A DNA stretch of 64,000 bases from an uncultured Prevotellaceae bacterium. Lineage in GTDB: Bacteria; Bacteroidota; Bacteroidia; Bacteroidales; Bacteroidaceae. Of the stretch, positions 57,053 through 64,000 are shown piece after piece (position 1 is the stretch's first letter; every line of letters begins with the position of its first letter). Position numbers and translations under genes: made by a program. The stretch covers positions 1 to 64,000 of the forward strand of contig ONMR01000009.1 of the NCBI GenBank assembly GCA_900318995.1. The letters run 5' to 3'. The notes beneath the pieces are model-generated. The model was not told the DNA's origin, ran no database searches, and worked only from the letters and a program-made list of their open reading frames with translations.

Positions 57053-58138
57053 TTCAGAATAGAACTGCTCGTACTGTCTGGCCACCTTGATATAGTCATG
57101 GTGGCGTTTTATGTATTCCACAGACTGCCGTTTGAGTTCGGTAATACGTTCCGGATGCATGATAAGCTGCTCCAGTGTGTCATATACGCTCTGCTCGTAG
57201 GGCTCTACGTTGATGATTGGCCGAAGCTCATCCTCACCCAATATGCTGTAGTTTTCCGGTTCGCCTCCGCCAATGTCAATGATGCCCTTTGACATGGCTA
57301 ACAGGGAGTTCATGGATGGGGTGTAGCTGTAAAGTTGGTCCAGTATGGCGTCACTTCCGTCCATAATGCGCTGGTACTCGTCAAACGGGACTCCTTCGGC
57401 AATCCTGAGTTCCAGACGGTCCGGATATTTTTCCTTGAGAGCCTGAGCTGCACGCAGCATTATATCGGTACCCTTATAGGCGGAACGGTTGCGGCTTATG
57501 CCTACAAACAGCTTGAGGGGACCGCCGTAAAATGATGTGTGATAGATATCGGGCATGACAATGGGCAACGGGATGAAACGCATCTTGCTGCGCAGTTCGC
57601 TGACCTGGTTGTATGTGACCCAATACTCATAGAGACATGCCGGTATGCCGTCGCAGTCCCTGGCGATGGTTTCGGTGAGTCGTTGCTTGGGAGTTCCTAT
57701 CCATTCCTTCCGATAGAGTTCCGCCTGGGCATCAGTGCGTGGCTGGTCTCCGAAATTGAAGTCACTGTATCTGAGAGGTCTCTTGTCTGTGTTGACGCTT
57801 ACCCAGTAATAATCCATTCCGAAGGATCCCATCACAATTTTGCTGTTGTGGCGGCGCAGGTATCGGTAGACGGGCAGGATTCTCTCTGCCTTGAGTTCCA
57901 GGAACATAGGGTTTATTATCTGAACCACATCATACCCGCGAAAACGTGGCAGAGCTTTCAGGAGCCGCCATATGAAAGATAGGCGTCCACCCGGTTCACG
58001 CTTAAGGTCTATGTCACGGGGATATTCTTTCCATCCGTCACCGTCACTGGCTACGGTGACCTGATGACCCAGTTCCCTGAGTCCTTTGGCAAGCGTGTTG
58101 TGCACGTTGCTGTATTCACCTAACAGGAGTATATTCAT
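57047..58138 (-). CDS. GT4-type (family 1 domain) glycosyltransferase
   Basis: A 363-residue GT-B enzyme. The N-terminal MNILLLGEYSNVHNTLAKGLRELGHQVTVASDGDG is the acceptor-side Rossmann fold; LKLFVGISRNRSAYKGTDIMLRAAQALKEKYPD and IDIGGGEPENYSILGEDELRPIINVEP belong to the nucleotide-sugar side. It overlaps the next upstream gene by 4 bp. Donor and acceptor cannot be named. Part of a surface-polysaccharide cluster with two GT2 genes and a flippase. Confidence 0.78.
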   Translation of the reverse strand: MNILLLGEYSNVHNTLAKGLRELGHQVTVASDGDGWKEYPRDIDLKREPGGRLSFIWRLLKALPRFRGYDVVQIINPMFLELKAERILPVYRYLRRHNSKIVMGSFGMDYYWVSVNTDKRPLRYSDFNFGDQPRTDAQAELYRKEWIGTPKQRLTETIARDCDGIPACLYEYWVTYNQVSELRSKMRFIPLPIVMPDIYHTSFYGGPLKLFVGISRNRSAYKGTDIMLRAAQALKEKYPDRLELRIAEGVPFDEYQRIMDGSDAILDQLYSYTPSMNSLLAMSKGIIDIGGGEPENYSILGEDELRPIINVEPYEQSVYDTLEQLIMHPERITELKRQSVEYIKRHHDYIKVARQYEQFYSEL

Positions 58139-59109
58139 CGGTAAATCTTATCGGCGAGTCTCAGCAGCAGGCGTCCTGCTCCGCATCTTGACAGAAGTGA
58201 GTATAATCTGAATCCGGGAGAACTCTTACTGCACTTGAGCGGGAACAATCCCATAGAAGTGAGTGACGAGATCTGTTCACGTGAGGATGATCGCCAGTCA
58301 TTGCGCCTGAGAGTGCGCCTTATATGATCCAGCGCCAGATAGCTTATCTTGCGGTCCAGGCCTGTGTGAGGGCTGGACTCGTGCTCGCTGCGGAAATTTA
58401 TCAGACGGTCCAGGGCCTTGAGGGTGTCTGCACTCCTGGCCTGGATCATTCGGGCCGACGAACTGGTTATGATGGAACCGCTGCGGATACAGTATCCGTA
58501 TACAGGGTATGCGGTCTCCACATACCTCTGGCTGAAAAACATGAGTCTGGGAGTGAACTCCTCATCTTCAATAAAGGCATTTTCCATAAAACGCAGTCCG
58601 TGATCCTTGATGAGAGACATCCGGATGATATACCTGCATGAACTGCCGGGGAGATTATGGGCGGACATGAACTCATCGCCGGTAACGGGGTCGTTGAAGC
58701 AGGGCACTCCGGATGGAGATTCCGCTCTGTCGCCGGGGAGTATGCGTTTCATACCGAATCCCAGCAGGTCTGCATCGTACTCACGGATGGCTATTAAGCA
58801 GTGGCCAAGCGAACCGGGAAGGTATATGTCATCGGCATCAAGGAATGATATGTATTCACCCCTGGCATTCTCAATGCCGGTGTTCCTGGCTGCACCCAGC
58901 ATCCCATGCTCACGCTTTATGTACCTGATGACTGGTGTGTCAAAGGCCGGTTCAGGGTCGGAATAAGAGCCGTCATTCACCACTATTATCTCATAATCCG
59001 CAATTCCGTCAAGATTATCCCTGGCTGAGATAACGGCCCTTTTGAGCAGTGCATCCGTTTGCGGATCACCATCGGGGTTGTAGTAGGGTATGATGACGGA
59101 TAGTATCAT
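58135..59109 (-). CDS. GT2-family glycosyltransferase 1
   Basis: About 324 residues from ATG 59107-59109 (MILSVIIPYYNPDGDPQTDALL), which overlaps the upstream GT2 stop by 4 bp. YEIIVVNDGSYSDPE and YISFLDADDIYLPGSL carry the nucleotide-binding Asp and DxD; AFIEDEEFTPRLM is the catalytic-base-like ED motif. Typical single-domain GT-A enzyme. The longer frame to 59163 reads through the previous gene and is not used. Confidence 0.82.
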   Translation of the reverse strand: MILSVIIPYYNPDGDPQTDALLKRAVISARDNLDGIADYEIIVVNDGSYSDPEPAFDTPVIRYIKREHGMLGAARNTGIENARGEYISFLDADDIYLPGSLGHCLIAIREYDADLLGFGMKRILPGDRAESPSGVPCFNDPVTGDEFMSAHNLPGSSCRYIIRMSLIKDHGLRFMENAFIEDEEFTPRLMFFSQRYVETAYPVYGYCIRSGSIITSSSARMIQARSADTLKALDRLINFRSEHESSPHTGLDRKISYLALDHIRRTLRRNDWRSSSREQISSLTSMGLFPLKCSKSSPGFRLYSLLSRCGAGRLLLRLADKIYR

Positions 59110-60071
59110 GAGTATTTCTTTATGGCGAGCAGTGAGCATGTCGGCCGGACTCCCAGTATCCATGCCGAAAACGCTTTGATTCTCTGTCTGGTTGTAATTC
59201 CGGATTTTCTTGTGGCAGACGGTCCGGGCTTGAGACTGTCCAGATCGCCGGCTGCGGCTATCAGGTATGCGGCATCGGCATCCTTGCAGCGCCAGAGGTC
59301 AGTAAGCAGGTTGAATGTCACGTTCCAAAGCCGGACTCTGTCCTCAAGTCCGAATTCCTGTCCGGTGATGTAGTGGAGCAGCTCCAGATTGTGCCTGAAC
59401 AGGGGTTCCTGGTTGCTGAACCTGTAGCGGACGGTAATGCTGTCCTTGGAACTGTAATAGAGATAACGTCCATGGTCGGAATATGTAACCGCACTGCATT
59501 GTCTCATTATCAATGGACATACCGCTGCATCCTCAAAGCTCTCTCCTTCAGGAAAACTGATGTTGCTGAATAGCGAGGAGCGGTATATCTTGTTCCAGGC
59601 ATAGCAGTGCATATATCCCTCTGTATGGATCCAATGACCGAAAACCCGGTCGCCCGAAACGGTGCAGGGCTCAAAGTCAAGGTTGAATGACCTCGGAGAG
59701 CCGTAATGGACGGTGACGGGAAACTCAACCAGGCTGATGCTGTCATCTGATTGCGCTTTCTCCAGGTTTACGGCCAATGTATCGGGGGCAAACTCGTCAT
59801 CGCTGTCGATGAATGATATCCATTCGCCACGCGATGCCCGGATGCCTGTGTTCCTTGCTGCGCTCAGGCCTCCGTTGGTGCGGTGGATGACGCGGATATT
59901 GTCATGGGCGGAAGCAAGGGCGTCGCACATATCGGAACTTCCGTCGGTTGAACCGTCGTCCACCAGGATGACTTCCATGTCCGGCACATTCTGGGACATG
60001 ACGCTATCCACACACCTTCCAAGTGTGGAAAGTGCGTTGTAAACGGGAATTATGACCGATAATTGTGCCAT
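59106..60071 (-). CDS. GT2-family glycosyltransferase 2
   Basis: A 321-residue GT-A enzyme. MAQLSVIIPVYNALSTLGRCVDSVMSQ, VILVDDGSTDGSSDMCD, GGLSAARNTGIRASRGEWISFIDSDDEF (DxD) and FPEGESFEDAAVCPLIM (ED motif) are all standard. First gene of the minus-strand three-gene run GT2-GT2-GT4 with 4-bp overlaps. It is divergent from the flippase gene. Confidence 0.85.
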   Translation of the reverse strand: MAQLSVIIPVYNALSTLGRCVDSVMSQNVPDMEVILVDDGSTDGSSDMCDALASAHDNIRVIHRTNGGLSAARNTGIRASRGEWISFIDSDDEFAPDTLAVNLEKAQSDDSISLVEFPVTVHYGSPRSFNLDFEPCTVSGDRVFGHWIHTEGYMHCYAWNKIYRSSLFSNISFPEGESFEDAAVCPLIMRQCSAVTYSDHGRYLYYSSKDSITVRYRFSNQEPLFRHNLELLHYITGQEFGLEDRVRLWNVTFNLLTDLWRCKDADAAYLIAAAGDLDSLKPGPSATRKSGITTRQRIKAFSAWILGVRPTCSLLAIKKYS

Positions 60072-60120
60072 CTGTTATCTTGAAAAACGTAAAACAGGCG
60101 TCTTTATTACAGATTCTGTA

Positions 60121-60128
60121 TAATTTTG
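60121..60128 (+). promoter_or_regulatory. -7 box of the flippase gene
   Basis: TAATTTTG, 24 bp before the GTG start at 60153. No clear -33 element. Confidence 0.4.
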
Positions 60129-60152
60129 TAAGAGTTCTTACGTTTAAAGAGC

Positions 60153-61685
60153 GTGGTTAAAGATAATAATAAAACGGGACATGGTGAAACCGATCGCCCG
60201 GACGCCTATGACCGCATAATCAAATATACCGGCCTGTTCGGCGGAGTGCAGGGGATTGTGGCCCTCATTACCGTTGTCAGGGCAAAACTGGTTTCCATTA
60301 TCCTGGGGCCGACAGGATTCGGCATCAGCGAATCTTTCAACAGGACACTGAACCTGATCAAAAGTGTCACGGACCTGGGGGTACCGTTCAGTGCCGTCAA
60401 GACTGTATCGGAGTGCGGCTCCGCCAATGATTCCGATAAATTGGGCAGGAGTATCCTGATAACCCGTACGTGGGCATTCATCACCTGTATGGCCGGAATG
60501 TTGCTGTGCGTGCTTCTGGCGCCTCTGTTCAGCTCATGGGCGTTTGAAGGCGACAGAGGCTATACGCTCTCTTTCCTGATGCTGTCACCCGTGGCTGCAT
60601 TCAGTGCAGTGAACGGGGGAGAGATGGCTATAATGAAGGGTACCGGAATGCTCGGTCAACTGGCTCGGAGCCAGCTCTTTTCTGTAGTTGCCACGCTGTT
60701 CATATCCATACCCCTGTTCTGGAAATTCGGACTTATGGGTATAGCTCCGTCGTTGGTGCTGGTCTCATTCGCTTCGATGGCAATTACCTGCATGTACTCA
60801 TTCAGGGCATATCCGTACAGGATAAGGCCGTTCTCAAGGAGTACGCTGACCGGAGGTTTCGGCATGATTAAGCTGGGAGTGTTCTTTACCATTACATCGT
60901 TTTTCGGATCGGGAGCTTTCTCTATCATCGCCAACTACCTGATGAAGCATGGAAACGCCGAGGTGACAGGTATCTATAGTGCCGGATATCTGCTGATATC
61001 ATATTTGGGAATGTTTGTATTCTCGGCAATGGAATCAGACTATTTTCCGCGTCTTTCGGCCGTCAATAAGGATCGTTCAAAGATAAATGAACTGGTGAAC
61101 AGACAGGCAGAGGTGGCACTGTTGCTGATGGCGCCCATGGTGGTCGGATTCATAGTATTCCTGGAGCCGATAGTAAATCTTCTGCTGACATCGAGGTTCG
61201 GCGATGCCGTGCCCATGGCACGTCTGGCTGCGATAGGCCTGGCATTCAAGGCGATGACCCAGCCCTTGTCATATGTATCGCTTGCCAAGGGTGATTCCAG
61301 GACATTCATGCTTCAGGAGGTCATTTACGACATTGTATTCGTGGCTGCGGTGATAGGCTTTTTCAACCTGGGTGGAATCACCATGATAGGAGCCGCACTT
61401 TTGATAGCCGCTGTTTCAGACATGGTGATAGTCTATATCATAACCAATGCAAAATACGGGGTGAAATACTCACGGCAGGCAATCCGGGTATTTTTGCTAC
61501 AGATCCCGATGATTGCCGCCGCGTGGGTGCTTGTCTGCTGTCTGTCCGGAGTTTGGGTGTGGGTGGCAGGCGTGCTTGTGCTGGCTTTGTCATCGGTCTG
61601 CTCATTGGGATATCTCAGGAAACATACGTCATTCATCAGGTCCGTCAGTGACAGGGTAAAGAAAAAGATAGGTAAGGATGAGTAA
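60153..61685 (+). CDS. O-antigen/polysaccharide flippase (Wzx/MATE-like)
   Basis: A 510-residue membrane protein with about 12-14 helices. GVQGIVALITVVRAKLVSIILGPTGFGISESFNRTLNLIKSVTDLGVPFSAVK is the usual N-terminal segment of lipid-linked oligosaccharide flippases of Bacteroidetes, and IKLGVFFTITSFFGSGAFSIIANYLMKHGNAEVTGIYSAGYLLISYLGMFVFSAMESDYFPRLS the central one. It moves undecaprenyl-linked units across the inner membrane. Start GTG 60153. The next gene begins 8 bp before its end. Confidence 0.88.
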   Translation: MVKDNNKTGHGETDRPDAYDRIIKYTGLFGGVQGIVALITVVRAKLVSIILGPTGFGISESFNRTLNLIKSVTDLGVPFSAVKTVSECGSANDSDKLGRSILITRTWAFITCMAGMLLCVLLAPLFSSWAFEGDRGYTLSFLMLSPVAAFSAVNGGEMAIMKGTGMLGQLARSQLFSVVATLFISIPLFWKFGLMGIAPSLVLVSFASMAITCMYSFRAYPYRIRPFSRSTLTGGFGMIKLGVFFTITSFFGSGAFSIIANYLMKHGNAEVTGIYSAGYLLISYLGMFVFSAMESDYFPRLSAVNKDRSKINELVNRQAEVALLLMAPMVVGFIVFLEPIVNLLLTSRFGDAVPMARLAAIGLAFKAMTQPLSYVSLAKGDSRTFMLQEVIYDIVFVAAVIGFFNLGGITMIGAALLIAAVSDMVIVYIITNAKYGVKYSRQAIRVFLLQIPMIAAAWVLVCCLSGVWVWVAGVLVLALSSVCSLGYLRKHTSFIRSVSDRVKKKIGKDE

Positions 61686-62646
61686 GGTTACGGTGCTTGT
61701 GGCGGCCTATAATGCCCAGGATTATCTTGAGGAGTGTCTGGATTCACTCTCTGCGCAGACCTTGAGGGACATCCAGATAGTTTGCATTGATGATGCATCG
61801 ACCGATTCAACGCCCGAAATACTTCGCAGATATGCAGCCTCCGATGGCCGTTTCAGGTTACTTGAATGCCAACGGAACAGTGGCCAGGCCGTAGCCCGTA
61901 ATTTGGGAATCGGAGTGGCCGATGGGGAATATATAACGATGCTGGATGCCGATGACATGCTGTCGGCCGATGCCCTGGAGCGCGCGGCGTCCGTACTGGA
62001 CGCCAATCCGGATACAGGCTCGGTGCTGTTCAGACTGGTATATTCTGATGAGAACGGCAACTCCCCATATAAGATGCGCTCTGACAAGGATGAGTGGAGC
62101 GGACAGGAAGCTTTCGAACTGAGTCTGGACTGGTCAATACACGGCCTGTACGTTTCAAGGACAGAACTATTCAGGAAATGGCCGTACGATACATCGTGCC
62201 GTCTTTACAGCGATGACAACACCACCAGGATGCACTATCTCAAATCAGGCACTGTCAGGATGTGTGACGGAATATACTATTACCGGCAGCATGGCGGGAG
62301 TATGACTAACAGCATATCAGCGTTGAGGCTTGACCTGCTTGAGGCTAATACATCGATGGCCCGCCAGCTCAGGAGTGAGGGGCAGGACAGGAGAGTACTG
62401 TCCATATTCGAAAAGGAACGGTGGGTCAATCTTACGGGAATATGCGGAATCTGGCTCAGGAACAGGGAGATACAGGAAAGGGAAAAGGCAATGGAGAGAT
62501 TCTGCAGCGTATGGAAAGATATTGACAGATCATTGCTCCCTTCAAGCCTTAAGTGCAAATTCGGATATATACCGTTCCATTTTTTCAGACTATATTTCCT
62601 TCAAATCGAAATCTATTTCCTTTTAAGGCGGTGGTTAGGAAAATAA
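61678..62646 (+). CDS. GT2-family glycosyltransferase 3
   Basis: A 322-residue GT-A enzyme overlapping the flippase gene by 8 bp. VTVLVAAYNAQDYLEECLDSLSAQTL, IVCIDDASTDSTPEIL, SGQAVARNLGIGVADGEYITMLDADDML and RLYSDDNTTRMHYL supply the donor-binding and catalytic acids. The C-terminus ends in two aromatic-rich hydrophobic stretches (FHFFRLYFLQIEIYFLL) that probably attach it to the membrane. Confidence 0.83.
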   Translation: MSKVTVLVAAYNAQDYLEECLDSLSAQTLRDIQIVCIDDASTDSTPEILRRYAASDGRFRLLECQRNSGQAVARNLGIGVADGEYITMLDADDMLSADALERAASVLDANPDTGSVLFRLVYSDENGNSPYKMRSDKDEWSGQEAFELSLDWSIHGLYVSRTELFRKWPYDTSCRLYSDDNTTRMHYLKSGTVRMCDGIYYYRQHGGSMTNSISALRLDLLEANTSMARQLRSEGQDRRVLSIFEKERWVNLTGICGIWLRNREIQEREKAMERFCSVWKDIDRSLLPSSLKCKFGYIPFHFFRLYFLQIEIYFLLRRWLGK

Positions 62647-62650
62647 TCCA

Positions 62651-62658
62651 TATCTTTG
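62651..62658 (+). promoter_or_regulatory. -7 box of the phosphohexomutase gene
   Basis: TATCTTTG, 44 bp before ATG 62703. No good -33 element at the usual distance. Confidence 0.45.
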
Positions 62659-62702
62659 CTAATTACGTATAAGAATAAATTTAAACGTATTAGTATAATC
62701 AT

Positions 62703-64000
62703 ATGGACGAATTATTAGGACTAGTTACAGCAAGGGCCCAGGAGTGGCTGGGTGGTTCTTTTGATGAGAAGACACGTATTGAGGTCAAGGCTCTGCTTGA
62801 CAAGGAAGACAAGTCAGACCTGATAGATGCATTCTACAAGGATCTGGAGTTCGGAACAGGCGGTCTGCGCGGAATCATGGGCGCAGGTACCAACCGCATG
62901 AACATATACACCGTGGGTATGGCAACCCAGGGTCTGGCCAACTACCTTAACAAGAACTTTAAGGAGCGTAAGGAGATATCGGTGGTGGTAGGACATGACT
63001 GCCGCAACAACGGACGTCTGTTTGCCGAGACCGTGGCCAACATTTTCAGCGCAAACGGAATCAAGGTTTATCTGTTCGATGACCTGAGGCCCACACCGGA
63101 GGTTTCATTTGCAATCCGTTACCTGGGCTGTCAGAGCGGCGTGAACGTGACCGCCAGCCACAACCCGCGTGAGTACAACGGCTACAAGGCCTACTGGGAG
63201 GACGGTGCACAGGTGCTGGCTCCGCATGATACCGGCATTATCGATGAGGTTGCCAAGGTCAAGGTGGCCGACATCAGGTTCAAGGGTAACCCCGACCTGA
63301 TCCAAATCATAGGCGAGGAGGTAGATAAGCCCTACCTGGATGCAATAGAGGGTATCTGCATCGACCCCGATCTGGTAAAGCGCAACCATGACATCTGCAT
63401 AGTATATACTCCGCTGCACGGATGCGGCCGCGTAATGATTCCGCGCTCACTTAAGCAGTGGGGCTTTACAAACGTTAACTGCGTTCCTGAGCAGATGATT
63501 CCGGACGGCAATTTCCCGACCGTGGTATCACCCAACCCAGAGTATCCCGAGGCTCTGACCATGGCTCTGGCCCTGGCCCGCAAGCTGAACGCCGACGTGG
63601 TTATGGCATCGGACCCCGACGCTGACCGTCTGGGTGTGGCCTGCCGCGATGACAAGGGTGAGCTTACCCTCCTGAACGGTAACCAGACCGCAATGATTTT
63701 CCTCTACTACATTATAACACAGTACACCAAACTGGGCAAGATGACCGGTAAGGAGTATATCGTTAAGACCATCGTTACCACAGAGGTTATCAGCCGCATT
63801 GCCAAGAAGAATAACCTGGAGATGTTTGACTGCTATACCGGATTCAAGTGGATTGCCAAGGTGATTGCCGATGAGAACGCCAAGGGCAAGCACTACATAG
63901 GCGGCGGTGAGGAGAGTTTCGGTTTCCTGGCCGAGGACTTTGTACGTGACAAGGATGCCGTATCGGCCTGCTCGCTGATGGCCGAGATTGCCGCATGGGC
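62703..64000 (+). CDS. Phosphoglucomutase/phosphomannomutase, cut by the window end
   Basis: The first 432 codons are present; the gene continues beyond 64000. Order of motifs: FYKDLEFGTGGLRGIMGAGTNRMN, the phosphoserine loop VTASHNPREYNGYKAYWEDGAQV, the metal loop MASDPDADRLGVACRDDKG, and the sugar loop GGGEESFGFLAEDFVRDKDAV. This is the long alpha-D-phosphohexomutase type (family total about 580 residues) that interconverts glucose-1- and glucose-6-phosphate. It links the glycogen genes at 17.4-21.7 kb to glycolysis and supplies sugar-1-phosphates to the neighbouring polysaccharide genes. A low-GC leader with no other gene lies between it and GT2 number 3. Confidence 0.92.
   Translation, partial: MDELLGLVTARAQEWLGGSFDEKTRIEVKALLDKEDKSDLIDAFYKDLEFGTGGLRGIMGAGTNRMNIYTVGMATQGLANYLNKNFKERKEISVVVGHDCRNNGRLFAETVANIFSANGIKVYLFDDLRPTPEVSFAIRYLGCQSGVNVTASHNPREYNGYKAYWEDGAQVLAPHDTGIIDEVAKVKVADIRFKGNPDLIQIIGEEVDKPYLDAIEGICIDPDLVKRNHDICIVYTPLHGCGRVMIPRSLKQWGFTNVNCVPEQMIPDGNFPTVVSPNPEYPEALTMALALARKLNADVVMASDPDADRLGVACRDDKGELTLLNGNQTAMIFLYYIITQYTKLGKMTGKEYIVKTIVTTEVISRIAKKNNLEMFDCYTGFKWIAKVIADENAKGKHYIGGGEESFGFLAEDFVRDKDAVSACSLMAEIAAW

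Overview
The window comes from a Bacteroidales genome (Bacteroidaceae/Prevotellaceae-like; the genus cannot be fixed from the sequence). Evidence: many promoters match the Bacteroidetes pattern (TAnnTTTG at -7 with TTG/TTTG about 19-21 bp upstream), Shine-Dalgarno sequences are weak, exported lipoproteins are abundant, and the gene families are characteristic (DUF4476, NigD-like, M56/BlaR1, GGGtGRT, class 3 FBPase, DUF3417 phosphorylase).

Layout. 1-9.5 kb is by eye AT-richer and accessory. It holds exported proteins built from fragments of TonB-system domains (carboxypeptidase-like regulatory fold, TonB C-terminus, plug-like motifs), a phage/mobile-element-type polyvalent kinase, a DUF4143 ATPase behind tandem repeats, a decayed gene, and a BlaI repressor / M56 antirepressor / secreted YD-repeat-like protein operon with two operator-like dyads flanking its promoter. 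9.8-15.9 kb: a GH95-like hydrolase, a small exported protein, and two paralogous lipoproteins made of 2 and 4 copies of one unrecognised module. 15.9-30.3 kb: mnmA with an internal insertion, glycogen synthase and phosphorylase, a GH30 xylanase-like enzyme, prs, a thioredoxin-like lipoprotein, a DUF4476 protein, a CE15 esterase, an OmpH/Skp-like lipoprotein, and pepD. 30.3-39.5 kb: fbp, a duplicated outer-membrane-barrel plus lipoprotein pair, and hisGDCB preceded by a 16-residue leader peptide with four consecutive His codons and a terminator hairpin. 39.5-52.3 kb: a lytic transglycosylase, a glycerol-kinase-like FGGY protein lacking the usual catalytic Asp, smpB, a NigD-like lipoprotein, an Fe-S scaffold-like/GGGtGRT pair, tilS, two BASS-family transporters, a beta-helix lipoprotein, a secreted endonuclease/phosphatase-family protein and a second CE15-like esterase. 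52.4-64 kb: tRNA-Glu(CTC), tRNA-Ser(GCT), a ketoisomerase-acetyltransferase fusion, rlmH, a third BASS transporter, a PlsC-like acyltransferase, a glycosyltransferase/flippase cluster, and a phosphohexomutase cut by the window end.

How the genes work together. Glycogen synthase, phosphorylase, the phosphohexomutase, FBPase and PRPP synthetase cover storage-glucan turnover, gluconeogenesis and PRPP supply; PRPP feeds the histidine operon. GH30 and CE15 fit glucuronoxylan and lignin-carbohydrate breakdown. The right end makes and exports surface polysaccharide.

A recurring feature is a family of about 40-bp palindromes (seven copies: 12.3, 26.4, 30.25, 30.3, 38.4, 52.3 and 54.1 kb) sitting at gene 3' ends in one orientation. 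In most cases the gene's own stop codon lies inside the repeat.
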